In this document: positions 17,931 through 27,646 of the stretch, piece after piece
Layout of the letters: each line of letters begins with the position of its first letter
Position numbering within the stretch: the stretch's first letter is position 1
Translations under genes and position numbers: made by a program
Assembly: GCF_016894385.1 (NCBI RefSeq)
Contig: NZ_CP069812.1
Location: 3,821,447 to 3,885,446, forward strand
Reading direction: 5' to 3'
Length of the DNA stretch: 64,000 bases
Source: Cupriavidus oxalaticus
GTDB lineage: Bacteria > Pseudomonadota > Gammaproteobacteria > Burkholderiales > Burkholderiaceae
Notes under the pieces: generated by a model
Told to the model about the DNA's origin: nothing
The model's input: only the letters and a program-made list of their open reading frames with translations
Database searches by the model: none

Positions 17931-20900
17931 ATGTCCCCACAAAACATAACCAGCCGCTGCCTCCGGGTGCTGCTGTGCCTGCTGATGTGGATGGGCGCGG
18001 CACACGCTGCAATGCCGCGCATCGCCATCCTGACCAGTTCGCCGGTGCCGGCCGGCAAGTTCGGGCCGCTGCGCGAGCTGGCGCAGGCGCAGGGCATGGC
18101 GCTCGATGCGCAGTACCTGGAGCGCATGCCGGCGCAGGACGTCGCGCCGTTCATCAACGGTGCCGACCTGCTGGTCGTCGATGCGCCGCGCGACCATATC
18201 GTCACCGCGATGCTGCAACGGCTGGGACCGTTGTGGAGCGAGGCGCGCGTACCGCGCGTGCTGATCGCCACCGACCGCTACGAAGCGCATGGCGTCGACG
18301 ACAGGCTCGCCGCGCAATTGCATGCGTACTACGTCAACGGCGGCCGCGGCAACTTCGGCGCGATGATGCGCACGCTCGCGGCACAACAGTTCCGCCTGCG
18401 CGGTGATGACGGCATTCCGGCACCCGTGGTGTTTCCCAAGGCCGCCTATTACCACCCGAAGCTGGCGGGCGTGATCACCACGTCTGCGCAGGAAGCGCTG
18501 GCCGCATCGGGCAACAGCGGCCCGGTGATCGGCATCGCCATCCACCAGGCCTATGTGTCGGGCCTCGACAGTGCCTTGATCGACGACCTGATTGGTCGCC
18601 TCGAAGCACGCCATGCGCGCGTGCTCACGTTCTACGGCCCGGTGATGGATGCCGACGGCATCACGCGCATGGCGATGCCCGATGGCAAGCGGCTGGTCGA
18701 TGTGCTGATCAATGGCCAGATCATGCTGAACCCGCAGGGGCGCAAGGCCGAGTTCGAAAAACTCGATGTACCGGTGACGCAGGTCATGCCCTACCGCAAG
18801 GGCGATGCGCAGGCGTGGCAGGATGACCCGCACGGCATCAGCCTGACCGATACGCCGTTCTACCTGGTGCAGCCCGAACTGGCCGGCGTGATCGATCCCA
18901 TCCTGGCCGCCGCCACGGACAAGGGCGACGGGGCCATCGTCGGCCTGCCGGCGCAGCTCGACGCGGTCGCGGACAAGGCGCTGGCATTGGCGCGGCTGCG
19001 TCACCTGCCCAACGCCGACAAGCGCGTGGCGATCCTGTACTACAACTACCCGGCCGGCGAGAAGAACCTGTCGGCGTCTTTCCTGAACCTGCCCAGGAGC
19101 CTGGCCAGCACGCTTGCCGCGCTGCGCGCCGCGGGCTACACCACCGAAGCCGCTGACGAAGCCCGCTTGCAACGCGACCTCGGTGCCTTGCTCGCGCCGT
19201 TCTATCGCAGCGGCAAGCTGGAGCCATTGCTCGATGCCGGCCTCGCGGTGTGGATGCCGATGTCGCAATACCGCCGCTGGCATGACGCGCAGCCGGCAGC
19301 GTTCCGCGCGGCAGTCGCGCAGCGCTGGGGCAAACCGGAGCAATCGGCGATGGCGACCACGCGCAACGGCGAGGCCGGTTTCGTGATCCCGCGCCTGCAG
19401 CTCGGCAACGTGGCGCTGATGCCGGTGCCGCCGCGCGGCGAGCGCAATGAATCGGACGAGAAGGCGCTGTACCACTCCACCACCACGCCGCTGAACCACT
19501 TCTACATGGCGGCCTACCTGTGGGCGCGCGAGAATCGCGAGGCGCTGGTGCACTACGGCACGCACGGCACGCAGGAATGGACGCCGGGCAAGGAGCGCGG
19601 CCTGTCTGTCACCGACCAGCCCTACCTGGTGCTGGGCAGCGTGCCGGTGATCTATCCGTACATCGTCGACGACGTCGGCGAAGCGATCCAGGCCAAGCGG
19701 CGCGGCCGCGCGGTGATCGTCAGCCACCAGACGCCGCCGTTCCGTCCAGCTGGCCTGCATACCGACCTGGTAGCGCTGCATGACCAGCTGCATGCGTACC
19801 TGCAGCAGGACGAAGGCGCGGTGAAGGACACCATCCGCCAGCAGATCCTGTCGCGCAGCGCGTCGATGCACGTGTTCGAAGACATGGGCTGGACCGCCGC
19901 GCGTGCGCGTGCGGACTTCACCGGCTACCTGGATGCGCTGCATATCCATCTGCATGAACTCGGCGGCGCGCTGCAGCCCTATGGCCTGCACACGTTCGGG
20001 CAGTCGCAGGACGATGGCTTGCGGCTTTACACAACCATGGCGATGCTGGGCAAGGACTGGCTCAAGCGCGTCTTTCCCGAGGAGCCGGAGGAACTGTTCG
20101 CGGTCGACTACGCGCAGCTCGCGCAGACGCAGCCCTATGCGATGGTGCGGCGCTACGTGGCCGAGGGCGCATCGCTGGATGCACTGGGCGATCCGCGCCA
20201 GCGCGAAGACATGCAGCGCGCGCGGCAGCTCTATGCCAGCCTCGATGCGTCGCCGGAGAACGCCGGCCTGCTGACCGCGCTGGCTGGCCGCCACCTGCAA
20301 TCGGGAACGGGCGGCGATCCGGTGCGCAATCCCGACACGCTGCCGACCGGCCGCAACCTGTACGGCTTCGATCCCTCCAAGGTGCCGAGCCGCGCAGCGT
20401 GGAAAGCAGGCCAGGCCGCCGCCGAGGCGATGATCGCCGACTGGCGCAAGCGCCACGGCCGCTACCCCGGCAAGCTGGCGTTCTCGCTGTGGAGCGTGGA
20501 AACCATGCGCCACCAGGGCATGCTCGAAGCGCAGGCGATGGCGGTGCTGGGCGTACGGCCGAAGTGGGACGACGGCGGGCGCGTGGTCGGGGTCGAGCCG
20601 ATTTCCGCGGCCGAACTGGGGCGTCCGCGCGTGGACGTGGTGCTGTCCGCCACCGGCCTTTATCGCGATCACTTCCCCAACCTGATGAAGTGGCTGGCCG
20701 AGGCCGTGAAGCTTGCCGCCGCGCAGCCGGAAGCGGACAACGTCGTTGCCGCCAACACGCGCGCGGTGCGCGAACGGCTGGCGCAGCTGAACGTCCCTGC
20801 CGAGCGGCTCGATGCGCTGGCGGTGACGCGCATCTTCGCCAGCGAATCGGGCAACTATGGCACCGGCCTGAACGATGCGGCCATGGCGACCGATACCTTC

Positions 20901-21926
20901 GGCAGCGGCCGCGAGGCCGACGCCAGGCTGGCCACGCTGTACCTCGCGCGCATGCAGTACGCCTACGGCCCCGATGAACGGCACTGGGGCGAGGCGCTGC
21001 CGCAGGGCAACCTGTATGCCGAGAACCTCAAGGGCGTCGACGGCGCGCTGCTGGCGCGCAGCTCCAACCTGTACGGCATGCTGACCACCGACGACCCGTT
21101 CCAGTACCTGGGCGGCATCGGCCTCGCGGTGCGGCACCTGACCGGCAAGGCGCCCGAGCTGCTGATCTCGAACCTGCGCGATGCCGGCAACGCGCGCACC
21201 GAGACGGCGGCGCGTTTCCTCGCCAGCGAACTGCGCACGCGCTACTTCCATCCCGGCTGGATCGAGGGCATGAAGGCGGAGGGCTACAGCGGCGCGCTGA
21301 ACGTGCTCGACACCGTCAACAACTTCTGGGGCTGGACCGCGGTCTCGCCCGAGATCGTGCGCGACGACCAGTGGACCGAGTTCGCCGAGGTCTATGTCAA
21401 CGACAAGCACAAGCTCGGCCTGAACGAGTGGTTCGAAAAGAACGCGCCGCAGGCCCAGGCACAGGTGATCGAGCGCATGCTCGAAGCCGCGCGCAAGGGC
21501 TACTGGAAGGCCGACGACAAGCTGCTGAAGACGCTGGCGCAGCGCTATGAAGACCTGGCGCGGCGGCACGACATCGTCAGCAGCAACCGCGCGTTCAACC
21601 AGTACCTGAAGCAGCAGGCGCAGGCCGCCGCGCCGGGCTACGGGTTGCAGCCGCCTGCCGCGGCACCCCGTCCGGCACCGGCGCCAACGCCGCCGAAGCC
21701 TGCCGCAGCGGCACCCACGCCCCCGCCCGCACCCGCGCCGAACCAGGCGCAGCCCGTGCAAGGCATGCAGCTGGTGGAACGCAAGCCACCTGCCGCGGAA
21801 ATCGTGCCGGTGCTGTCGTGGCTGGCCGGCGGCATCGCGCTGGCGGCCGCCATCGTGGGCGGCGCGCTCAGCGCGCGGCGGCGCCAGGTCGATGCCGGCG
21901 GCAGCTGGCTGCCCGGACGGCGCTGA
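17931..21926 (+). CDS. Secreted, membrane-anchored CobN-like chelatase (HmuS-like candidate)
   Basis: A 1331-residue CobN/BchH-superfamily protein. It differs from cytosolic CobN by an N-terminal signal peptide (1 to about 26, LLCLLMWMGAAHA) and a C-terminal proline/alanine linker (about 1235-1285) followed by one membrane helix (about 1290-1313) and a short basic tail. The chelatase body should therefore face the periplasm. Conserved CobN features are HYGTHGTQEWTPGKERG (residues 541-557, with H541, H545 and E549 as likely metal or tetrapyrrole ligands), YPYIVDDVGEAIQAKRR, IFASESGNYGTGL and NNFWGW. AAGGAGG precedes the ATG. No CobS, CobT or corrin genes are nearby. With a heme-type receptor upstream and a Fur box, metal removal from imported heme is more likely than cobalt insertion. 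The direction of reaction is inferred. Confidence 0.88.
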   Translation: MSPQNITSRCLRVLLCLLMWMGAAHAAMPRIAILTSSPVPAGKFGPLRELAQAQGMALDAQYLERMPAQDVAPFINGADLLVVDAPRDHIVTAMLQRLGPLWSEARVPRVLIATDRYEAHGVDDRLAAQLHAYYVNGGRGNFGAMMRTLAAQQFRLRGDDGIPAPVVFPKAAYYHPKLAGVITTSAQEALAASGNSGPVIGIAIHQAYVSGLDSALIDDLIGRLEARHARVLTFYGPVMDADGITRMAMPDGKRLVDVLINGQIMLNPQGRKAEFEKLDVPVTQVMPYRKGDAQAWQDDPHGISLTDTPFYLVQPELAGVIDPILAAATDKGDGAIVGLPAQLDAVADKALALARLRHLPNADKRVAILYYNYPAGEKNLSASFLNLPRSLASTLAALRAAGYTTEAADEARLQRDLGALLAPFYRSGKLEPLLDAGLAVWMPMSQYRRWHDAQPAAFRAAVAQRWGKPEQSAMATTRNGEAGFVIPRLQLGNVALMPVPPRGERNESDEKALYHSTTTPLNHFYMAAYLWARENREALVHYGTHGTQEWTPGKERGLSVTDQPYLVLGSVPVIYPYIVDDVGEAIQAKRRGRAVIVSHQTPPFRPAGLHTDLVALHDQLHAYLQQDEGAVKDTIRQQILSRSASMHVFEDMGWTAARARADFTGYLDALHIHLHELGGALQPYGLHTFGQSQDDGLRLYTTMAMLGKDWLKRVFPEEPEELFAVDYAQLAQTQPYAMVRRYVAEGASLDALGDPRQREDMQRARQLYASLDASPENAGLLTALAGRHLQSGTGGDPVRNPDTLPTGRNLYGFDPSKVPSRAAWKAGQAAAEAMIADWRKRHGRYPGKLAFSLWSVETMRHQGMLEAQAMAVLGVRPKWDDGGRVVGVEPISAAELGRPRVDVVLSATGLYRDHFPNLMKWLAEAVKLAAAQPEADNVVAANTRAVRERLAQLNVPAERLDALAVTRIFASESGNYGTGLNDAAMATDTFGSGREADARLATLYLARMQYAYGPDERHWGEALPQGNLYAENLKGVDGALLARSSNLYGMLTTDDPFQYLGGIGLAVRHLTGKAPELLISNLRDAGNARTETAARFLASELRTRYFHPGWIEGMKAEGYSGALNVLDTVNNFWGWTAVSPEIVRDDQWTEFAEVYVNDKHKLGLNEWFEKNAPQAQAQVIERMLEAARKGYWKADDKLLKTLAQRYEDLARRHDIVSSNRAFNQYLKQQAQAAAPGYGLQPPAAAPRPAPAPTPPKPAAAAPTPPPAPAPNQAQPVQGMQLVERKPPAAEIVPVLSWLAGGIALAAAIVGGALSARRRQVDAGGSWLPGRR

Positions 21927-21964
21927 AGCACGGAACATACCCATCGCATCCAACGAGACGAGAC

Positions 21965-22474
21965 ATGACACCCACCCTGCTTGAAACCCTGATGTACGAC
22001 GTCGGCCAGCTGTTCCTGATCCCGACACTCGCGCTGATCGCGCTGCTGTTCCTGTATGCCTTCTGGGCGCTGGGCGAATTCGCCATGCAAGCCTGGCTGC
22101 GCGCGCGCCATCCCATTGCCAGCGGCCGCGGCTACGTGCTGGTGGCGTGGGCGCGCAAACACAGGGTGGCCGATGCCGATGCCCTCGACGTCGCCGCGCA
22201 CCGCCTGCTGGAGCGTCCGCGCATCGCCACCCGCGTGGCGCCGATGCTGGGGCTGGTGGCCACCATGATCCCGATGGGTCCGGCGCTGAAGGGCCTGTCC
22301 GGTGGCAACCTGGCCAATGTGGGCGAGAATCTCACCATCGCGTTCTCCGCGGTGATCCTGGCGCTGATCGCAGCCAGCATTACCTTCTGGGTCGTCAATG
22401 TGCGCCGCCGCTGGCTGGCTGAAGAACTGGTGTGGCTGGGGCAGTCGAAGCCGCAATGGGAGCGCGACGAATGA
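21965..22474 (+). CDS. MotA/TolQ/ExbB-family proton channel protein
   Basis: A 169-residue inner-membrane protein with a membrane segment at about 18-38 and two more in the C-terminal half. The family core is APMLGLVATMIPMGPALKGL, then the NLANVGENLTIAFSAVILAL helix. ExbB-type proteins use the proton gradient to drive partner proteins. It lacks an adjacent ExbD; the next gene, a DUF2149 protein with one N-terminal helix, occupies the ExbD position and overlaps it by ATGA. The pair may energise the TonB receptor or act on the anchored chelatase. The start ATG at 21965 is chosen over an upstream frame that overlaps the CobN-like gene. Confidence 0.85.
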   Translation: MTPTLLETLMYDVGQLFLIPTLALIALLFLYAFWALGEFAMQAWLRARHPIASGRGYVLVAWARKHRVADADALDVAAHRLLERPRIATRVAPMLGLVATMIPMGPALKGLSGGNLANVGENLTIAFSAVILALIAASITFWVVNVRRRWLAEELVWLGQSKPQWERDE

Positions 22475-22818
22475 AATTCCTGGAAGAGAGCGAGGCCGAC
22501 GATCCGATCCTGTCGGTAGTGAACCTGATCGACGTGTTCCTGGTGGTGATCGCCGCGCTGCTGGTGGCGATTGCGCAGAATCCGGCGAATCCGTTCACGC
22601 ATGACGACGTGACGGTCATCACCAACCCGGGCAAGCCGAACATGGAAATCGTGTCGCGCCAGGGCGAGAAGGTGGTGCGCTACCAGGCCAGCGGCCAGGT
22701 CGGCAGCGGCGACGGCATCAAGGCCGGCGTGGCGTACCGGATGAAGGATGGGTCGATGGTATATGTGCCGGAGCAGCCTGCGCCGCAGGCAGCCGTCCCG
22801 ACGAACGAAACGAGATAA
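22471..22818 (+). CDS. DUF2149 family membrane protein (ExbD-like position)
   Basis: A 115-residue protein with a short cytoplasmic start (MKFLEESEADDPILSVVN), one membrane helix (about 19-36, LIDVFLVVIAALLVAIAQ) and a periplasmic tail. The layout, D in the LIDVFLVV helix and periplasmic C-terminus, resembles ExbD/TolR, although the family (DUF2149) has no proven function. Its start overlaps the ExbB-like stop (ATGA), so the two products are probably made in fixed ratio. DUF2149 proteins commonly accompany ExbB-like and CobN-like genes in metal/heme loci. Confidence 0.82.
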   Translation: MKFLEESEADDPILSVVNLIDVFLVVIAALLVAIAQNPANPFTHDDVTVITNPGKPNMEIVSRQGEKVVRYQASGQVGSGDGIKAGVAYRMKDGSMVYVPEQPAPQAAVPTNETR

Positions 22819-22831
22819 AGGAAACCGCGTG

Positions 22832-23668
22832 ATGTCATTCCGCTTGCGCGCAGCCACCATGCTGGCCGCAGCCGTTGCCTTGCTGGCCGCCGGCTGCGCT
22901 GCCCCGGGCCCCTCGCCGGCTACGGTCAGCGCCGGCTTTGCCGGCAAGCCCTACGTGCTGCTGGGCGAGGTCCATGACAATGCCGCCGGACAGCAGCAGC
23001 GGCTGGCCGCGCTGACGCGCGCGGTCGAGCAGGGCTGGCGTCCGGCCATCGCGATGGAGCAGTTCGACCGCGAACGGCAGGGCGATATCGACCGCGCCCG
23101 CCGCGAGCGGCCGAACGATGCCGATTACCTGATCGCGCAGGCCGGCGGCGGCGCCTGGCAGTGGCCGCTGTACCGGCCGGTGGTGGCGCTGGCGCTGCAG
23201 TATGACCTGCCGCTGGTCGCGGCCAACCTGTCGCGCGCGGATGCGGGCAAGATCGTTCGCGGCGGCCTGGACGGGCTGTTCCCCGCGGACGAGCGGCAGA
23301 AGCTTGGCCTGACCGGTGCGTTGCCGCCTGACCTGGTGGCGGCGCAGACCGCGGTGCTTGACCGCGGGCATTGCGGCAATTTCCCGAAGGCGATGCTGCC
23401 CGGCATGCTGGCGGCACAGGCGGCGCGCGACGCGGTGATGGCACAGGCGCTGCGGCCTCACGCGCAGCGCGGCGCGGTGCTGATTGCAGGCAACGGGCAT
23501 GTGCGGCGCGATGTGGGGGTGCCGCGCTGGCTGCCGGGCGAGGCCGGCAAGGTCGTCAGCGTGGGCTATGTGGAGAGCGCCGCGGCGCACGGCGAGTTCG
23601 ACATGGCGGTGGTGGTGCCGGCGGTGGCGCGCAAGGATCCTTGCTTGCAGGCGAAGCCGGCGGGGTGA
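22832..23668 (+). CDS. ChaN-like (DUF399) heme-binding-type lipoprotein
   Basis: A 278-residue lipoprotein precursor. The signal peptide ends in a lipobox LLAAGC, so the mature protein starts at that cysteine and is membrane-tethered. ChaN-family marks are YVLLGEVHDN (start of the domain), IAMEQFDRERQ, and GNGHVRRDVGVP near the C-terminus. Campylobacter ChaN is an iron-regulated lipoprotein that binds heme as a dimer, so this gene fits a heme-handling operon. AAGGA precedes the chosen ATG; a GTG three bases upstream is an alternative. It ends the operon and is followed by family A repeats. Confidence 0.88.
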   Translation: MSFRLRAATMLAAAVALLAAGCAAPGPSPATVSAGFAGKPYVLLGEVHDNAAGQQQRLAALTRAVEQGWRPAIAMEQFDRERQGDIDRARRERPNDADYLIAQAGGGAWQWPLYRPVVALALQYDLPLVAANLSRADAGKIVRGGLDGLFPADERQKLGLTGALPPDLVAAQTAVLDRGHCGNFPKAMLPGMLAAQAARDAVMAQALRPHAQRGAVLIAGNGHVRRDVGVPRWLPGEAGKVVSVGYVESAAAHGEFDMAVVVPAVARKDPCLQAKPAG

Positions 23669-23710
23669 GCGGTATCTGACTATTGCAGGGCTGCAGTTCC
23701 TGGATGCGCC

Positions 23711-23844
23711 GGCCCTCTCCCCCAGCCCCTCTCCCGCAGGCGGGAGAGGGGAGCAAGGTATCGATATGCGAAGGCTGGAGAGCTTGCCGACACCGCTGGC
23801 AATCGCACCCTCTCCCGCGCGCGGGAGCGGGCTGGGGGAGAGGA
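23711..23844. repeat. Two inverted REP-like palindromes (family A)
   Basis: Copies at 23711-23757 (core CCTCTCCCGCAGGCGGGAGA) and 23807-23844 (CTCTCCCGCGCGCGGGAG) face opposite ways after the ChaN-like gene. They match the elements after the response regulator (4291), between gor and tctE (31687) and near yidC (55379). Confidence 0.75.
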
Positions 23845-23921
23845 CCGGAGCCACCACGAAGTCCTGCCCGTCCGCACGCCAATCCCCCCACCATCCACGT
23901 AAACCCCAACCCCTTCCCTCC

Positions 23922-23943
23922 CCTTTTGACAGCCTTTTGACAG
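23922..23943 (+). promoter_or_regulatory. Tandem 11-bp direct repeat, likely TctD site of tctCBA
   Basis: CCTTTTGACAG occurs twice head to tail (23922-23932 and 23933-23943). The second copy contains TTGACA, 12 bp before TAGAAT (23955-23960). That spacing is too short for an unaided sigma-70 promoter and suggests an activator. OmpR/PhoB-type regulators typically bind direct repeats about 11 bp apart, and TctD, encoded at 33328-34002, is such a regulator. Confidence 0.6.
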
Positions 23944-24186
23944 TTTCCCCCGCCTAGAATCCGCTCCATGACCGCTAACCCGGTCTGATGTTCACCAATA
24001 AACCAAGAACAGTCCCGGCCACGCCCGCCGCGCCGGACAGGAGACAGCCTCGGCAGCGCCCCGCGCGCCGCCGCCAGGCCGTGTCCCCGTCCCCGGCAAC
24101 GCACAGGCTGCCGCCGGAACCCCCGGATCGGATCGCGGCCGCCAGTGACTGGCAAGCGATTCCCCGGTACAACCAAGGAGACCGCC

Positions 24187-25155
24187 ATGCGCCGTTCGAT
24201 TTCCCGTTTCGCCCATGCCGCACTGGCATCGGCCGCCGTTGCCGCCACCGTCGTCGCCGCGCCCGCCTATGCGCTGGACAGCGTCAAGGTCATGATCGGC
24301 GCCAACCCCGGCGGCGGCTATGACCAGACCGGCCGCGGGCTGGGTGCCGCCATGGTGGCCGCAGGCGCGGCCAAGACCGTTTCATACGACAACAAGGGCG
24401 GCGCCGGCGGCACCATTGCGCTGACGCAGTTCGTCAACACCGACAAGGGCAACCCCAACGCGCTGATGGTGGTGGGTGCCGTGATGGTCGGCGCGATCGA
24501 GACCAACAAGCCGCCGGTCACGCTGAAGAACGCCACGCCGATCGCGCGCCTGTTCGCCGACACCATGGTCATCACCGTGCCGGCCAGCTCGCCGATCAAG
24601 TCGATCAAGGACCTGACCACGCAGCTCAAGGCCAACCCGGGCAGCGTCAGCTGGGGCGGCGGCTCCAAGGGTTCGATCGACCATATCCTGGCGGGCCTGG
24701 TCGCCAAGGAAAGCGGCGTCGATCCGAAGAAGATCAACTACGTGCCGTTCCAGGGCGGCGGCGAAGCCTCGGCCTCGATCATGGGCGGCCACGTGACCGT
24801 GGGCATCGCCGGCGTGTCGGAATTCCTGCCCTTCATCAAGAGCGGCAAGATGCGCGCGCTGGCGGTGACCTCCAAGGACCGCACCGCCGATATCCCGACG
24901 CTGAAGGAGCAAGGCGTCAACGTCGAGATCTACAACTGGCGCGGCGTGTACGGCGCGCCCGGCACCACGCCCGAGCAGCGCAAGGCCATGATCGACGCGG
25001 TGGTCAAGGCCACCGAGGGCAAGGCCTGGAAGGACACGCTGCAGAAGAACGACTGGACCCCGTTCCTGCTGACCGGCGACGAGTTCGGCAAGTTCGTCGA
25101 CAGCGAATCGGCCCGCCTGGGCGGCACGCTGCGCGAGCTGGGCGTCGCCAAGTAA
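24187..25155 (+). CDS. tctC: Tripartite tricarboxylate transporter substrate-binding protein
   Basis: A 322-residue periplasmic protein of the Bug/TctC family with a cleavable signal peptide (1 to about 31, ending APAYA). The family pattern is seen in VKVMIGANPGGGYDQTGRGL near the N-terminus, a VGAVMVGAIETN stretch and GVYGAPGTTPEQR. It captures a carboxylate, classically citrate, and delivers it to TctAB. AAGGAGA precedes the ATG. It heads the tctC-tctB-tctA cluster; the 268-bp gap to tctB is longer than usual for an operon. Confidence 0.93.
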   Translation: MRRSISRFAHAALASAAVAATVVAAPAYALDSVKVMIGANPGGGYDQTGRGLGAAMVAAGAAKTVSYDNKGGAGGTIALTQFVNTDKGNPNALMVVGAVMVGAIETNKPPVTLKNATPIARLFADTMVITVPASSPIKSIKDLTTQLKANPGSVSWGGGSKGSIDHILAGLVAKESGVDPKKINYVPFQGGGEASASIMGGHVTVGIAGVSEFLPFIKSGKMRALAVTSKDRTADIPTLKEQGVNVEIYNWRGVYGAPGTTPEQRKAMIDAVVKATEGKAWKDTLQKNDWTPFLLTGDEFGKFVDSESARLGGTLRELGVAK

Positions 25156-25423
25156 GGCCCGCTGCCGCGCCAACCCGGCGCGGCCTGTGAAACCTCCGCA
25201 TTACCGCATCAAACCGCTTTATCTGTCGTGCCTGCCAACACCGCCGGTCGATCCCGGCGGCAGGAAAACGGCATGGGGCCCGGTGTCCACCTGCGATACC
25301 GAAGACAACAACCATATGTCGCCGGGCCTCATTGCCGCGCGGGCCGCAAGGTCAGCCAAGTCAGCCAAGCCAGCGTCGCGGACGCCAGCTTCCCTTGCTG
25401 GCGACAAAGGCCAAGGAGTCTCC

Positions 25424-25897
25424 ATGAAACCCTCGCATGTTGCCATCGGCGTTGCCGTCCTGGCGCTTTCGCTGTTCTTCTTTCTCGGCCTGTCGGGCAT
25501 CTCCGGCGAAGAAGGCTATGCCGGCCTGTCGCCGCGCTTCGTGCCCACGCTGGTGGCCGTCGGGCTGGCCGTGTGCGGCGCGCTGCTGACGTGGCAGGGC
25601 GTGCGCGGCGGTTTGCGCAACATGCCGGATGAAGATGCCGAGCTGCCCAATGCGCCGCACAACTTCAAAGGCTTCCTGTGGGTGGCGGGCGGGCTGGTGC
25701 TGAACATGGCGCTGATCGGCACGCTCGGCTTTGTGTTTTCGTCCACGCTGCTGATGGTGTGCGTGGCGCGCGGCTACGGCAGCCGCCGCATCGTGCGCGA
25801 CGTGATCGTGGGCCTGTGCCTCACGTTGCCGATGTGGGCGCTGTTTGAATTCCTGCTCGGCATCAACCTGCCGCTGCTCCCCATCGCTGGCTTCTGA
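25424..25897 (+). CDS. tctB: Tripartite tricarboxylate transporter small membrane subunit
   Basis: A 157-residue inner-membrane protein with about four hydrophobic helices, beginning [20 protein letters not shown], the usual size for TctB. It partners with TctA in proton- or sodium-driven uptake. CAAGGAGTCT precedes the ATG, and the same ribosome site occurs before tctA 28 bp downstream. A longer upstream frame exists but contains no membrane features and lacks a ribosome site. Confidence 0.9.
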   Translation: MKPSHVAIGVAVLALSLFFFLGLSGISGEEGYAGLSPRFVPTLVAVGLAVCGALLTWQGVRGGLRNMPDEDAELPNAPHNFKGFLWVAGGLVLNMALIGTLGFVFSSTLLMVCVARGYGSRRIVRDVIVGLCLTLPMWALFEFLLGINLPLLPIAGF

Positions 25898-25925
25898 GCC
25901 CGCCCGTCCAGCAAGGAGTCATCGA

Positions 25926-27440
<1,515 letters not shown>

Positions 27441-27453
27441 TGCATCCCATTGC

Positions 27454-27542
27454 CCGTCGTTCCCGCGCAGGCGGGAACCCAGCGACTTTATCGCCGATGG
27501 GGACGTGAAAGACGCTGGATCCCCGCCTGCGCGGGGATGACG
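27454..27542. repeat. dRS3/NIME-like palindromic repeat (family B)
   Basis: About 89 bp directly after tctA, bounded by CGTTCCCGCGCAGGCGGGAA and CCCCGCCTGCGCGGGGATGA with a less conserved middle. It is collinear with the copies at 7902 and 60918. Confidence 0.8.
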
Positions 27543-27560
27543 AAAAAAACCGTAGAATGC

Positions 27561-27597
27561 AAACGCCCGGAGCAACCTTGCCGGGCGTTTGCGTTTT
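27561..27597 (+). terminator. Rho-independent terminator after tctCBA
   Basis: A perfect 10-bp stem AAACGCCCGG (27561-27570) / CCGGGCGTTT (27581-27590) with a 10-base loop is followed by a T-rich GCGTTTTC. It lies between tctA and the next gene, so it should end the tct transcript. Confidence 0.75.
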
Positions 27598-27646
27598 CAC
27601 CGAACAACAACAAGCGCCGGCGCGCCCTGCGCCAGGCCGCTGACCG

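Larger units (their letters stand above)
23669..24186. promoter_or_regulatory. Gap between heme-type operon and tctC
   Basis: 518 bp without a gene. The first part carries two family A palindromes. The second part holds a tandem 11-bp repeat with a nearby TAGAAT hexamer (23955-23960), which is the likely tctC promoter, followed by a leader of about 225 bp. Confidence 0.55.

Noticed and set aside
17931..21926. True cobaltochelatase CobN for B12 synthesis
   Set aside because: Signal peptide, membrane anchor, Fur box and lack of cob genes argue against it, although the superfamily is the same.
17916..22028. 1370-codon minus-strand open frame opposite the CobN-like gene
   Set aside because: No domain is recognisable; the plus strand has CobN motifs, a signal peptide and a good ribosome site.
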